From the NCBI GenBank assembly GCA_937871705.1, contig CALMOO010000298.1, positions 2,826 through 11,357 on the forward strand: DNA of 8,532 nucleotides, given 5' to 3'. The notes beneath the pieces were generated by a model. The model searched no databases. It was not told the origin of the DNA and worked only from the letters and a program-made list of their open reading frames with translations. This document shows, piece by piece, positions 1 through 6,358 of this stretch; the stretch's first letter is position 1; each line of letters starts with the position of its first letter. The DNA comes from an uncultured Hymenobacter sp. (GTDB lineage Bacteria > Bacteroidota > Bacteroidia > Cytophagales > Hymenobacteraceae). The translations under genes were made by a program, and so were the position numbers.

Positions 1-1
1 C

Positions 2-466
2 TCCCTCATTCAGGCGCTGCGCGACACTGCCCACCGCCTTGCTTCCGAAGCCCCGTACCAGTGGGGCCACATGGGTAGCTGCAATTGTGGGCACCTGGCC
101 CAAACCGTAACGCACCTTACCAAAGCCGAAATTCATACCCAGGCCCTGCAGCGCTATGGCGATTGGGAGCGTCAACTCGTGGATTATTGCCCAACCAGCG
201 GCCTGCCCTTCGACCAGACCATTGATGAGATGTTGGCCCTCGGCTTCTCGCGGGAAGATTTAACGTACCTGGAAAAAATAGCTGACCCTGCCGTGCGAGC
301 CGCTATCCCATTTGAGCGCCGCAATGCGCTGCGCCACAATCAGCGCGACGACGTAGTGCTTTACCTGCGTACCTGGGCTGATTTGCTGGAGCAGCGGCTG
401 CTTGCCACCCTGCCATTGCCCGAACTCATGCTGGAACCCAACCTAGCTGAGGAGGTAGTAGCTTAA
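2..466 (+). CDS. Conserved hypothetical protein, 3' part (5' end outside window)
   Basis: The reading frame is open from the left edge (position 2) to the TAA at 464-466, giving 154 visible residues. An ATG lies at 71, but the 23 codons before it read as good protein (ending ...YQWGH), so the true start is probably upstream of the window. Visible traits are a short Cys-containing stretch, GSCNCGHLAQ, just after the internal Met, and then a mostly helical, charged, soluble-looking sequence with two further motifs, DYCPTSGLP and PFERRNALRHNQRDD. There is no signal peptide or membrane segment in the visible part. I recall similar Bacteroidota proteins of unknown function carrying the GSCNCG element. 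A metal-binding role for the Cys/His residues is only a guess. A strong terminator follows 40 bp after the stop, so the gene ends its transcript. Confidence 0.75.
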   Translation, partial: SLIQALRDTAHRLASEAPYQWGHMGSCNCGHLAQTVTHLTKAEIHTQALQRYGDWERQLVDYCPTSGLPFDQTIDEMLALGFSREDLTYLEKIADPAVRAAIPFERRNALRHNQRDDVVLYLRTWADLLEQRLLATLPLPELMLEPNLAEEVVA

Positions 467-505
467 ACTACGCAGGCACTGCACTTGGCTAAATTTTATA
501 AGAAG

Positions 506-541
506 AAGCCCCGACTACTTGTGAGTAGCCGGGGCTTTTTT
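506..541 (+). terminator. Rho-independent terminator after the first gene
   Basis: The hairpin has arms AAGCCCCGACTAC and GTAGCCGGGGCTT (13 positions, one A-C mismatch) around a TTGTGA loop, and runs straight into six T residues. It sits 40 bp after the stop of the rightward gene and 36 bp before the stop of the leftward small lipoprotein gene. On the minus strand the tail is only CTTCTTCTT, so termination in that direction would be weaker but possible. Confidence 0.85.
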
Positions 542-576
542 AGTATGGGAGGAAGCAAACTGAGCAGCCTTACTAC

Positions 577-753
577 TTAATAGTTGACGTTGCTGCGCTG
601 AGCTTCGCGGTAGCCTTCTGGGCGGTGGTCACGCTTGTAAGCCGCATCGGCGTTAGGGTCTTTCTCCGCATCGGGAGCAACCGAGCAGGCAGCAGTGAGG
701 AACAAGGCGGCGCTGGCGGCCAGCAGCAGGGAGTAAGTGCGCAGACGTTTCAT
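577..753 (-). CDS. Small secreted lipoprotein, 58 aa
   Basis: Reading leftward from the ATG at 753 to the TAA at 577 gives a 58-residue protein. Residues 1-22 form a classical type II signal peptide: a basic start (MKRLR), a hydrophobic core (SLLLAASAALFL), then the lipobox TAAC with the lipidated Cys at 23. The mature part is only about 36 residues, highly polar (PDAEKDPNADAAYKRDHR) and ending SNVNY, with no recognisable domain. Such tiny lipoproteins are common in Bacteroidota and often missed because of their length. The protein should be anchored in the inner or outer membrane facing the periplasm. No Shine-Dalgarno sequence is visible, as is usual in the phylum. The gene is convergent with the gene on its left, and the rest of the 900-bp stretch upstream of it is empty. 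Its function is unknown. Confidence 0.75.
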   Translation of the reverse strand: MKRLRTYSLLLAASAALFLTAACSVAPDAEKDPNADAAYKRDHRPEGYREAQRSNVNY

Positions 754-775
754 AGCACGAAGGTAAGTCCCAATG

Positions 776-803
776 CTAAAATATGCCTACTTGAAGTCGG
801 CAA
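776..803 (-). promoter_or_regulatory. Possible Bacteroidota-type promoter for the small lipoprotein gene
   Basis: On the minus strand, TATTTTAG (776-783) matches the phylum's -7 consensus TAnnTTTG except for one base. A TTG (801-803) lies 17 bp further upstream as a possible -33 element. The -7 element is 22 bp before the ATG, a plausible leader length. The match is imperfect, so this is tentative. Confidence 0.35.
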
Positions 804-1141
804 TTTCTTAGCATTCGGACTAGTAAAAGCTACCCAAAGCTGCTCGCATCTTATGTGTAGAAGTGCCGTATTCAGGATGGCAGTAGGATGTAAATGCATA
901 GGCATCCGCTGAGTAGCACTCACTAAAGCAGCCTGTATGTCGTAGCGCAATTGATTAAAGAACAAACTCTGAATGAAGTCCCTAGGCAGTAAAATATACC
1001 TAGTGTCACCGTCCAATGCTTGTAAGTAACTGCTGCTCTATACCTAAGTTAAGCTACCAGCTGCACATATGGTTGGCTCGACATAAATAGGGTTTTAAAG
1101 TGATATGCTTAGGATAGTGGAATTAGCAAAAAGTGAGTGAA

Positions 1142-1158
1142 GTTTGATTCGAACAAAC
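1142..1158 (-). other. tRNA T-arm-like hairpin (possible tRNA remnant)
   Basis: On the minus strand the sequence reads GTTTG-TTCGAAT-CAAAC, a 5-bp stem with a 7-nt loop. It has every conserved T-arm position (G53, TTC, A58, C61). It is followed by TTCACTC, then A, which could be the 3' acceptor strand and discriminator base, and then CTTTTT. No matching 5' acceptor strand (GAGTGAA), D-arm or anticodon arm is visible at the expected distance, so it is not a functional tRNA. It could be a tRNA 3'-end remnant left by an integration event, or chance. Confidence 0.2.
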
Positions 1159-1650
1159 GCACTGAGAGTTGAATTATACTTGTACAAAAAAAATACAATG
1201 ACAATAGGAGATAATGAGATGTTATTCTTAATCTGATTTCTTGATAATTGGATATAAATGCCTGATAAAAAGAGATATATATTACAAGATTTTACTTCAA
1301 TGATGAGGCTATAAAGTAGGTTGAATCAACTGTACTATACTAAGTATAAGAGGAAGCGTTGATGTACATGGTAATACCAGTTGCAGGCATGGTTGCTTAC
1401 AGCTAAGCTGAGATTTAAGGGACTAGGCAGATAGGATTTATCATACCTAATACTTGGGTAACGAATTTAGCTTACACTAAATGCTGTTGCTACCCGCTCC
1501 ATCCATTTAGCGTAGTCGCAATGAGAAGCCCATGCTGAGCTAAGGAGAGCGCTTTGAGGGGTAAAATAGGTTCTAGGCACGAGAACAAGGTGCTGCTAGA
1601 TTTGTAAATACCCTCTAGCTAAAGCGAAGTGATGCTGGTCGAATAGCCAT

Positions 1651-2469
1651 CTATCCTTCGGGTAGATAATCGCTAAATGAACCATCGCGGTAAAAAATAA
1701 CAATGCGGCGAATAGCCTTGCCCGGCTCACCTAAAAAGGACAGTGCCGCTGCATTATTAGTAGTGGCTGCGGGAGTAGGGGTAGGCGGCATTATGGTTGA
1801 TTCAGTTGCTTCCAAGCTCGATGGTTCGTAGAGGGAAGGCTCAACTATCATAGTTGGTGCCACGCGAGCTGGCGCGGGGGCATTAGCCTCAGCAGTAGAA
1901 AGTGGCTGCGCCAACGAAGGCTGCAGAGGGGGCAGTGAGGTAGGTGCGCTCTCCGAAGGCGCAAAGGCTGAGATGGCGCCAGTAACCTCTGCTACTGGAG
2001 CCGTGGTAGGAGCAGAGGTAGATACTTCCGCTGGTGCAGCAGCAGGAACGGGGGTAGGGCTTATACCCGCTGTAATAGTTGCAGGCTGAACCACTGCTTT
2101 AGGAGCAGCCCGAAACTTGGGAGGCTGCGGGTGCAGCTTGGGGCGAGCCACCGGGGTGGCTTCTGGGTTGGCAGGTTTCGGTTGCGCAGGCGTGTAAACA
2201 GGGGTAGGAGTGGCAACTGCTGGAGCTACTGGTGCCGTTACTGGGCTACTTGCGGGTGTTTGGGCTAGCATAGAGCCGGTGCCGGTCAGTAGCCAGGGCA
2301 GTGATATCTCGGGAAAAGCACTGACTATGCGTTGCACAACTTCCAGACTAGGTTTATTACGCTCGCTTAGGATATGGCTGATGACAGGGCGGCCTACCCC
2401 GATGAGGTCAGCAAACTGGGTGGGACTGAGTTGGCGAATTTCCAACAACTCACGAATGCGCGTTATCAT
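1651..2469 (-). CDS. XRE-family HTH transcriptional regulator with long Pro/Ala-rich linker
   Basis: This is a 272-residue protein with three parts. Residues 1-60 are an XRE/Cro-type helix-turn-helix: IRELLEIRQLSPTQFADLIGV, with the recognition helix around GRPVISHILSERNKPS, followed by ...IVSAFPEISLPWLLTGTGSM, the usual end of such domains. Residues about 70-245 are a low-complexity linker rich in Pro, Ala, Thr, Val and Ser, probably disordered. Residues about 250-272 form an ordered tail, KAIRRIVIFYRDGSFSDYLPEG, of a type I associate with Bacteroidota XRE proteins and of unknown function. The regulator should be cytoplasmic and bind DNA, probably as a dimer. The ATG at 2469 starts directly on the HTH, so the start is secure. 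No Shine-Dalgarno is present. Inverted repeats just upstream suggest autoregulation (inference). Regulated genes other than itself cannot be read from the window; the neighbours are separated by terminators or long gaps. Confidence 0.85.
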   Translation of the reverse strand: MITRIRELLEIRQLSPTQFADLIGVGRPVISHILSERNKPSLEVVQRIVSAFPEISLPWLLTGTGSMLAQTPASSPVTAPVAPAVATPTPVYTPAQPKPANPEATPVARPKLHPQPPKFRAAPKAVVQPATITAGISPTPVPAAAPAEVSTSAPTTAPVAEVTGAISAFAPSESAPTSLPPLQPSLAQPLSTAEANAPAPARVAPTMIVEPSLYEPSSLEATESTIMPPTPTPAATTNNAAALSFLGEPGKAIRRIVIFYRDGSFSDYLPEG

Positions 2470-2479
2470 AAAAAATGAA

Positions 2480-2514
2480 CTGTTTCACAAATGTGCGAAA
2501 TAAATGTGAGACAG
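2480..2514. promoter_or_regulatory. Candidate operator 1: interrupted inverted repeat before the XRE gene
   Basis: CTGTTTCACA and TGTGAGACAG form 10-bp arms with one mismatch, separated by 15 bp. The spacer also contains TGTG, so CACAAATGTG makes a smaller palindrome inside the left half. The repeat begins 11 bp upstream of the regulator's ATG, where a bound repressor would block transcription or early elongation. The binding protein is inferred, not shown. Confidence 0.45.
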
Positions 2515-2517
2515 AGC

Positions 2518-2547
2518 TTTGTTATAAAAGTAAACACCTATAACAAA
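2518..2547. promoter_or_regulatory. Candidate operator 2: perfect 9-bp inverted repeat
   Basis: TTTGTTATA and TATAACAAA are perfect 9-bp arms around a 12-bp spacer. On the minus strand the spacer holds TACTTTTA, which resembles the -7 promoter consensus TAnnTTTG with its last base changed. If that is the promoter, the arms would flank it, the normal layout for an autorepressor. No good -33 element is seen at the right distance. Confidence 0.45.
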
Positions 2548-2574
2548 TGGAATTTCAGAACGCTAGATTGTTTA

Positions 2575-2586
2575 TAACATTTGTTA
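2575..2586. promoter_or_regulatory. Candidate operator 3: TAACA-TT-TGTTA palindrome
   Basis: This compact 12-bp palindrome repeats the half-site of operator 2. Its left side, TATAACATTTG (2574-2584), matches TATAACAAATG (2539-2549) at 9 of 11 positions. The shared half-site spaced along the DNA supports cooperative binding by one regulator, most simply the adjacent XRE protein (inference). Confidence 0.4.
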
Positions 2587-2737
2587 ATTCATGCGTGTTC
2601 TTCGGTCCGATACAGTTGTAAAGCATACTATTTTAGTCGCTTTATAGCCCGCATACATTAGTAAATAGCCTTTTAAGCCACTTCATCTTCTCTTTGGTTT
2701 AATCTGATTATTGACCTGGACAATAGGTATTTTAACT

Positions 2738-2791
2738 AAAAAGCCTGGTTCCAATTTGACTGTATATACAATCAAGCTGGAACCAGGCTTT
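2738..2791 (-). terminator. Long hairpin terminator of the L,D-transpeptidase gene
   Basis: Perfect 14-bp arms, AAAGCCTGGTTCCA (2740-2753) and TGGAACCAGGCTTT (2778-2791), continue inward through TTGA/TCAA to the self-complementary centre TGTATATACA. Only two mismatches and one G-T pair occur over 52 bases. Read leftward, the hairpin ends in five T residues, and it lies about 90 bp after the stop of the leftward gene. In the other direction there is only TTT, so it acts mainly leftward. Confidence 0.8.
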
Positions 2792-2883
2792 AGGAAGTAA
2801 AACTAACAGCTGGATGAAAGCGACTAGTCTTTCAAAATAACTCAGCTAGTAGAAAGGTGCAGAATATAATGGTACCCCTGCCG

Positions 2884-4641
2884 CTAATCAAAATACTCCT
2901 TAGCTAGCGCTTTGTCGTGGCCGTAGATGTCGTTGCGAAAGTGAGCATGCCCATTCGCATCGGCCCAAGCCGTAAGATATACCAAGTACACTGGTAGCTT
3001 TTCTTTGAGCGTAATATACTTCTCGCGGCGTTGCGCGATAGTGTCTTGGATAGCTTCCAGGCTCCAATTGGGGTCTTTGCGCAGCAAGTAGGTAGCAAGC
3101 TTCACGGGCTCTTCTACGCGCACGCAGCCGTGGCTGAAATTGCGGGCAGTTTGAGAAAATAGCTCATCATGCGGGGTATCGTGGAGGTAGATATCCTGAG
3201 AGTTGGGGAAGAGAAACTTCACTTCGCCAAGGTCATTTTGTGGGCCCGGCCGGCGCCGGAGTGTGTATTTAAAGTCGTTCTGCGTGATGGTGGCCCAGTC
3301 GATAGTAGTGGGGTCGATGACGGTAGCTTTACGGCCGTAGCCTTTAACCACCTCCATATCCAGGCGGTCAAGGTAATGCGGGTTGGCTATCAGTTTAGCA
3401 CGCAGTTCGTTCTCAATAATGCTAAATGGTACGTTCCAATAGGGCGAGAGCACCACATACTCCATCTTGTCGGAGAAGACGGGGGTAGCAGTGAGCGTCT
3501 TACCCACGATGACGCGCATGGTAAGGGCCTCTTTGCCCTGCTCGTACACGTGCAAACGGTACTCAGGAATATTGACCAGCAGATAATCGGGCTCAAACTT
3601 TTTGGGTAACCAACGCCAGCGCTCCATATTCAGAATAACCTGGTTGATGCGAGCAGTCAGCGGCACGTTGAGTTGGCGCAAGGTTTCACCATTCACGATG
3701 CCGGTGGGGGGTAGGCCGGCATCGCGCTGAAAACCCTTGACGGCGTTTACCAACTCGGGGCTATATGCCTCTGCCGCTGGGGCCGCCGGTACTGTATTAT
3801 TGACAGGCAGCACCTGGGCAGGTGCCGTGGGCGAGGCTGCTGGAACGGCGGCATCGGTGCCAAGCAGACGCTGGCGCAGCAGCCCCACCACCGGCGAAGC
3901 CTGGCCGGGACGCAGGTTGGTAGTAGCCGGCAAAATGGGCCAGCCGCCCGCCTGCTGGCGAGCGCGCAGCAGGGCCAGTGCCTTCTTGAGGTGTTCGTAC
4001 TCGGGGTGCAGCGGGGCAAAATCGTAGTATGGATACGTGCTTTCGCGCTCGCGCAGAATAGTCATCAAGGCGTGGTCGAGCTTGATTTTATTACGCTTTA
4101 CCTTCCACGCCTCGTTCTTGGTATCGCGCGGGTTGGCTACCCCCCGGTAGTAGTCGGAGGCCCAGCTGAAGTACGTGCCCGAGAGCGTAACATCGATTTG
4201 CCGCTCCAATGCATTACGGCGCGCGGTATCCTGAACGGTTTTGAATTCCGTTAGCAGCTTAGGTAAATTGCTGTCCTGGTATCTTTTAGGGTCCAAGCCA
4301 TCATCCTTTGCTTTAGCAATGACGGTGAGCATAGTTTGGGCCTGCGGCACAAGCTGATGCTCCTTAAACCATCCAAGCCGGAACTGCCGCTCGCGGTAGA
4401 ATTTGCGTGCCCAGCGCTCCTGCGTCTTGAAGCGGGCGTTGGCTTGCATAGCCCGGATGATGTATACGCTGTCGAGGCGCGGAGCCGGGCCGGTCTGGGC
4501 CGTAGATTGGTTGATACCGCCGGCCGTACCCGTGCCGGTCTGGTCGCCGCTACCCCCGCACGAGGACAGCAGCATGGGCAGGCCAAGAAGGCCAAGCCAA
4601 AGCGCAGTGAATAAGAAATACAAACGAAGCTTGCGATGCAT
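2884..4641 (-). CDS. L,D-transpeptidase, YcbB/LdtD type, lipoprotein
   Basis: This 585-residue cell-wall enzyme belongs to a family that makes 3-3 cross-links between meso-diaminopimelate residues of peptidoglycan or attaches proteins to it. Residues 1-28 are a lipoprotein signal (hydrophobic core, then LLSSC with Cys28), so the enzyme is predicted to be membrane-anchored and to work in the periplasm. Residues about 55-235 match the helical scaffold domain of LdtD-like enzymes (GTYFSWASDYYRG, AWKVKRNKIKLD). A peptidoglycan-binding fold lies at about 248-327 (VVGLLRQRLL ... AVKGFQRDAGLPPTGIVNGETLRQLN) and is interrupted by an Ala/Pro-rich insert of about 30 residues (264-292). The YkuD catalytic domain spans about 353-520, with His487 (IYLHDTP) and the motif SHGCVRV containing nucleophile Cys506. 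All key residues are present and the length is normal. The ATG at 4639-4641 puts the signal peptide at the N-terminus, which confirms the start. It is a single-gene transcript, divergent from the M1 peptidase. Confidence 0.92.
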   Translation of the reverse strand: MHRKLRLYFLFTALWLGLLGLPMLLSSCGGSGDQTGTGTAGGINQSTAQTGPAPRLDSVYIIRAMQANARFKTQERWARKFYRERQFRLGWFKEHQLVPQAQTMLTVIAKAKDDGLDPKRYQDSNLPKLLTEFKTVQDTARRNALERQIDVTLSGTYFSWASDYYRGVANPRDTKNEAWKVKRNKIKLDHALMTILRERESTYPYYDFAPLHPEYEHLKKALALLRARQQAGGWPILPATTNLRPGQASPVVGLLRQRLLGTDAAVPAASPTAPAQVLPVNNTVPAAPAAEAYSPELVNAVKGFQRDAGLPPTGIVNGETLRQLNVPLTARINQVILNMERWRWLPKKFEPDYLLVNIPEYRLHVYEQGKEALTMRVIVGKTLTATPVFSDKMEYVVLSPYWNVPFSIIENELRAKLIANPHYLDRLDMEVVKGYGRKATVIDPTTIDWATITQNDFKYTLRRRPGPQNDLGEVKFLFPNSQDIYLHDTPHDELFSQTARNFSHGCVRVEEPVKLATYLLRKDPNWSLEAIQDTIAQRREKYITLKEKLPVYLVYLTAWADANGHAHFRNDIYGHDKALAKEYFD

Positions 4642-4987
4642 TGATACAGGAGAAGAAAACCGAGCTGCTTGCTAAAGGGAAATATGCACTAGCCGCAGCC
4701 AGCAACGTTTACTGAACAGTCAGCTGATAGGTTGCCCACGCGCTACGCAAGCCAAGTGGCAAGATACGGGCCAGAAGCGACGATTACGCCTAGGCAGCTA
4801 CTAGAAGGCCTAGCCAGCAGGTGATGCGGCGGCGCTGGTACAACGCTAGGGCGCTGCTCTTTCGCAGTGCTTTCGCGGTTTTTTAGGGGGTAGGCAGCAC
4901 GGCCAGGGCTGCAGTTTGGCCTGCTAGCGTAACTCGAGCGCGAGGCTGGCAGTTTGGTAGCATAGCAACTCAGACTTTCGTTTTTTT
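4642..4987. other. Divergent intergenic region, LDT (-) / M1 peptidase (+)
   Basis: This 346-bp region should hold the promoters of both flanking genes. I found no clear TAnnTTTG element for either. On the minus strand TATCTTG is the nearest match for the LDT gene. Features seen are an inverted repeat CTAGGC/GCCTAG (4790-4813), a hairpin followed by a T-run on the plus strand (4851-4884), and one copy of the GGGGTAGG octamer (4887-4894). No credible small ORF was seen. Confidence 0.5.
4851..4884 (+). terminator. Weak terminator-like hairpin within the divergent region
   Basis: GCGCTGC and GCAGTGC (one G-T pair) enclose a six-base loop, followed by TTTCGCGG and then six T residues. The eight-base gap between stem and T-run makes it a poor classical terminator. 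Its position upstream of a rightward gene and downstream of no known gene is odd. It may be the end of an unannotated short RNA, a leader structure, or nothing. Confidence 0.25.
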
Positions 4988-6358
4988 ATGGTATCTCCCG
5001 CTTCGCCAGCCAGTCCGACTTTTCCAATTGCTGCTTCGGCTACCGACCCGCACAGCTACGCGGGCCAAGGGACCCTGCGCGTGCGGCACCTGCGCCTGCA
5101 GGTAGCCGTAGATTTCGCGCAGCGCACCCTGGCCGCCACGGCTACCTGGTGGCTGACCGAGCCCACCGCCGGCGGCCCCGCTACCCTGGTACTCGACACC
5201 CGCGGCCTGCTCCTCGATGCCGTGAGCCGGGGCGAAAGCGCCGACGGCCCAGCTGCCAGCTACCGCCTCGAAACGGCTGACCCGGTGCTTGGGCAGGCGC
5301 TGCGCATTGAGGTGCCGGCAGGCACGGCGGCCATCAGCATTGCCTACCGCACAGTACCCGAAGCAGCAGCCCTGCAGTGGCTGGCGCCGGCCCAGACGGC
5401 CGGCGCGCACCCGTTTCTGTTCACGCAGTCGCAAGCCATTCTGGCGCGCACCTGGCTGCCCTGCCAAGACTCGCCCGGCATTCGCTTCACCTACGAGGCT
5501 ACTGTGGAAGTGCTGGGCCCGGAGCGCGGCCAGCTACTGGCCTTGATGAGTGCCGAGAACCCGCAACATACCGCTCCCGAGGGCCGCTACCAGTTTCAGA
5601 TGGTACAGCCCATTCCAGCCTACCTCATGGCGCTGGCGGTGGGTCGACTCGACTTTGCGCCGCTTAGTGCCCGTACCGGCATCTACGCCGAGCCCGCTAC
5701 CTTACCCAAGGCCACCTACGAGTTTGCCGACCTAGAGCAGATGGTAGGCGCAGCCGAACAATTGTATGGGCCTTACCAATGGCAACGCTACGATTTACTT
5801 GTGTTACCACCTGCCTTTCCGTTCGGAGGCATGGAAAATCCTAGATTAACATTTGTTACACCAACAATTCTGTCGGGTGACCGAAGCCTGACTAGCTTAG
5901 TAGCGCACGAGCTGGCTCATTCGTGGAGCGGCAACCTGGTTACAAATGCAACCTGGAATGACTTTTGGCTAAACGAAGGCTTTACGGTGTACTTTGAACG
6001 CCGCATCATGGCGCACTTATATGGAAGCACTTACGCCGACATGCTGCAAGTGCTCGGCGAGGCCGACCTGCGGGCCGAGCTGAAGCAGGACATCGCCGGC
6101 CTGCGTGCCGACATCGGAGGTTGGCCCCACCAGCCCGGCTACGCACTTGCGCTTGCACCTGGCTGGCCACGACCCCGACGAAGGCCTCAACGACATTGCC
6201 TACGAGAAAGGCTGCCTGCTACTGCTGACCTTGGAGCAGCTGGTGGGACGTCCGCGCCTCGATGCCTTTATCAAGGAGTACTTCGCTCGGTTCAGCTTTC
6301 AGAGTATGGACACCACCAGGTTTGTCGACTACCTCACGCGGCAGCTGCTCGACCCTGA
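4988..6358 (+). CDS. N-terminal and catalytic segment of the M1 aminopeptidase (456-aa frame)
   Basis: Residues about 25-215 match the N-terminal beta-rich domain (LARTWLPCQDSPGIRFTYEA is a family hallmark). The exopeptidase motif GGMEN is at 280-284. The zinc-binding HELAH is at 307-311, with the third ligand Glu330 (WLNEGF) after exactly 18 residues. The ATG at 4988 follows a T-run and has no Shine-Dalgarno. Family-like sequence stops near residue 370 (ELKQDIAGL). The last 75 or so residues, rich in Pro and Arg, are out-of-frame translation. The stretch 5760-6000 has a GC content near 42-60% against about 70% on either side. Confidence 0.75.
   Translation: MVSPASPASPTFPIAASATDPHSYAGQGTLRVRHLRLQVAVDFAQRTLAATATWWLTEPTAGGPATLVLDTRGLLLDAVSRGESADGPAASYRLETADPVLGQALRIEVPAGTAAISIAYRTVPEAAALQWLAPAQTAGAHPFLFTQSQAILARTWLPCQDSPGIRFTYEATVEVLGPERGQLLALMSAENPQHTAPEGRYQFQMVQPIPAYLMALAVGRLDFAPLSARTGIYAEPATLPKATYEFADLEQMVGAAEQLYGPYQWQRYDLLVLPPAFPFGGMENPRLTFVTPTILSGDRSLTSLVAHELAHSWSGNLVTNATWNDFWLNEGFTVYFERRIMAHLYGSTYADMLQVLGEADLRAELKQDIAGLRADIGGWPHQPGYALALAPGWPRPRRRPQRHCLRERLPATADLGAAGGTSAPRCLYQGVLRSVQLSEYGHHQVCRLPHAAAARP

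Larger units (their letters stand above)
754..1650. other. Gene-free AT-rich stretch of about 900 bp
   Basis: No open frame here reads like a protein. The only long one (88 codons, minus strand, 750-1016) has no start context, no recognisable motif and overlaps the lipoprotein gene's upstream region. Base composition is clearly more AT-rich than the flanking genes, especially at 1080-1400. Small structures visible are the T-arm-like hairpin at 1142-1158, an 11-bp palindrome CAGCTAAGCTG at 1400-1410, and a GCTAGA/TCTAGC inverted repeat at 1595-1619 just downstream of the XRE gene, which lacks a T-run. No full tRNA, other RNA gene, transposase remnant or direct-repeat array was found by eye. 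Confidence 0.6.
2470..2883. other. Intergenic region between the XRE and L,D-transpeptidase genes
   Basis: This is 414 bp of AT-rich DNA without a gene. The half nearest the XRE gene carries three inverted repeats (2480-2586). The middle holds an imperfect 15-bp palindrome, ATTG-A-CC-T-GG-A-CAAT, at 2710-2724. The right part holds the long terminator hairpin of the L,D-transpeptidase gene. I see no small ORF with a credible start. Confidence 0.6.

Noticed and set aside
625..912. 95-codon open frame on the plus strand
   Set aside because: It is antisense to the small lipoprotein gene, and its Gly/Gln-rich start is the mirror of the lipoprotein's signal peptide codons.
750..1016. 88-codon open frame on the minus strand
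   Set aside because: It overlaps the upstream region and start of the small lipoprotein gene, has no recognisable motif or start context, and its residues look random.
1651..1670. Terminator at the end of the XRE gene (CC-TTCG-GG tetraloop)
   Set aside because: The short stem contains a bulge, spans coding codons and the stop, and is not followed by a T-run on the minus strand.
1778..2208. Tandem repeat or CRISPR-like array in the Pro/Ala linker of the XRE gene
   Set aside because: The similar short strings come from repeated Pro-Thr-Pro and Ala-Pro codons. There is no constant repeat length or spacer.
3169..3609. 146-codon plus-strand frame inside the L,D-transpeptidase gene
   Set aside because: It is an antisense shadow of the conserved YkuD domain, explained by the GC-rich codon pattern of the real gene.
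4970..5467. 165-codon minus-strand frame opposite the M1 gene
   Set aside because: It lies antisense to the conserved N-terminal M1 domain, with a Gly/Arg/Ala-rich composition typical of shadow frames.
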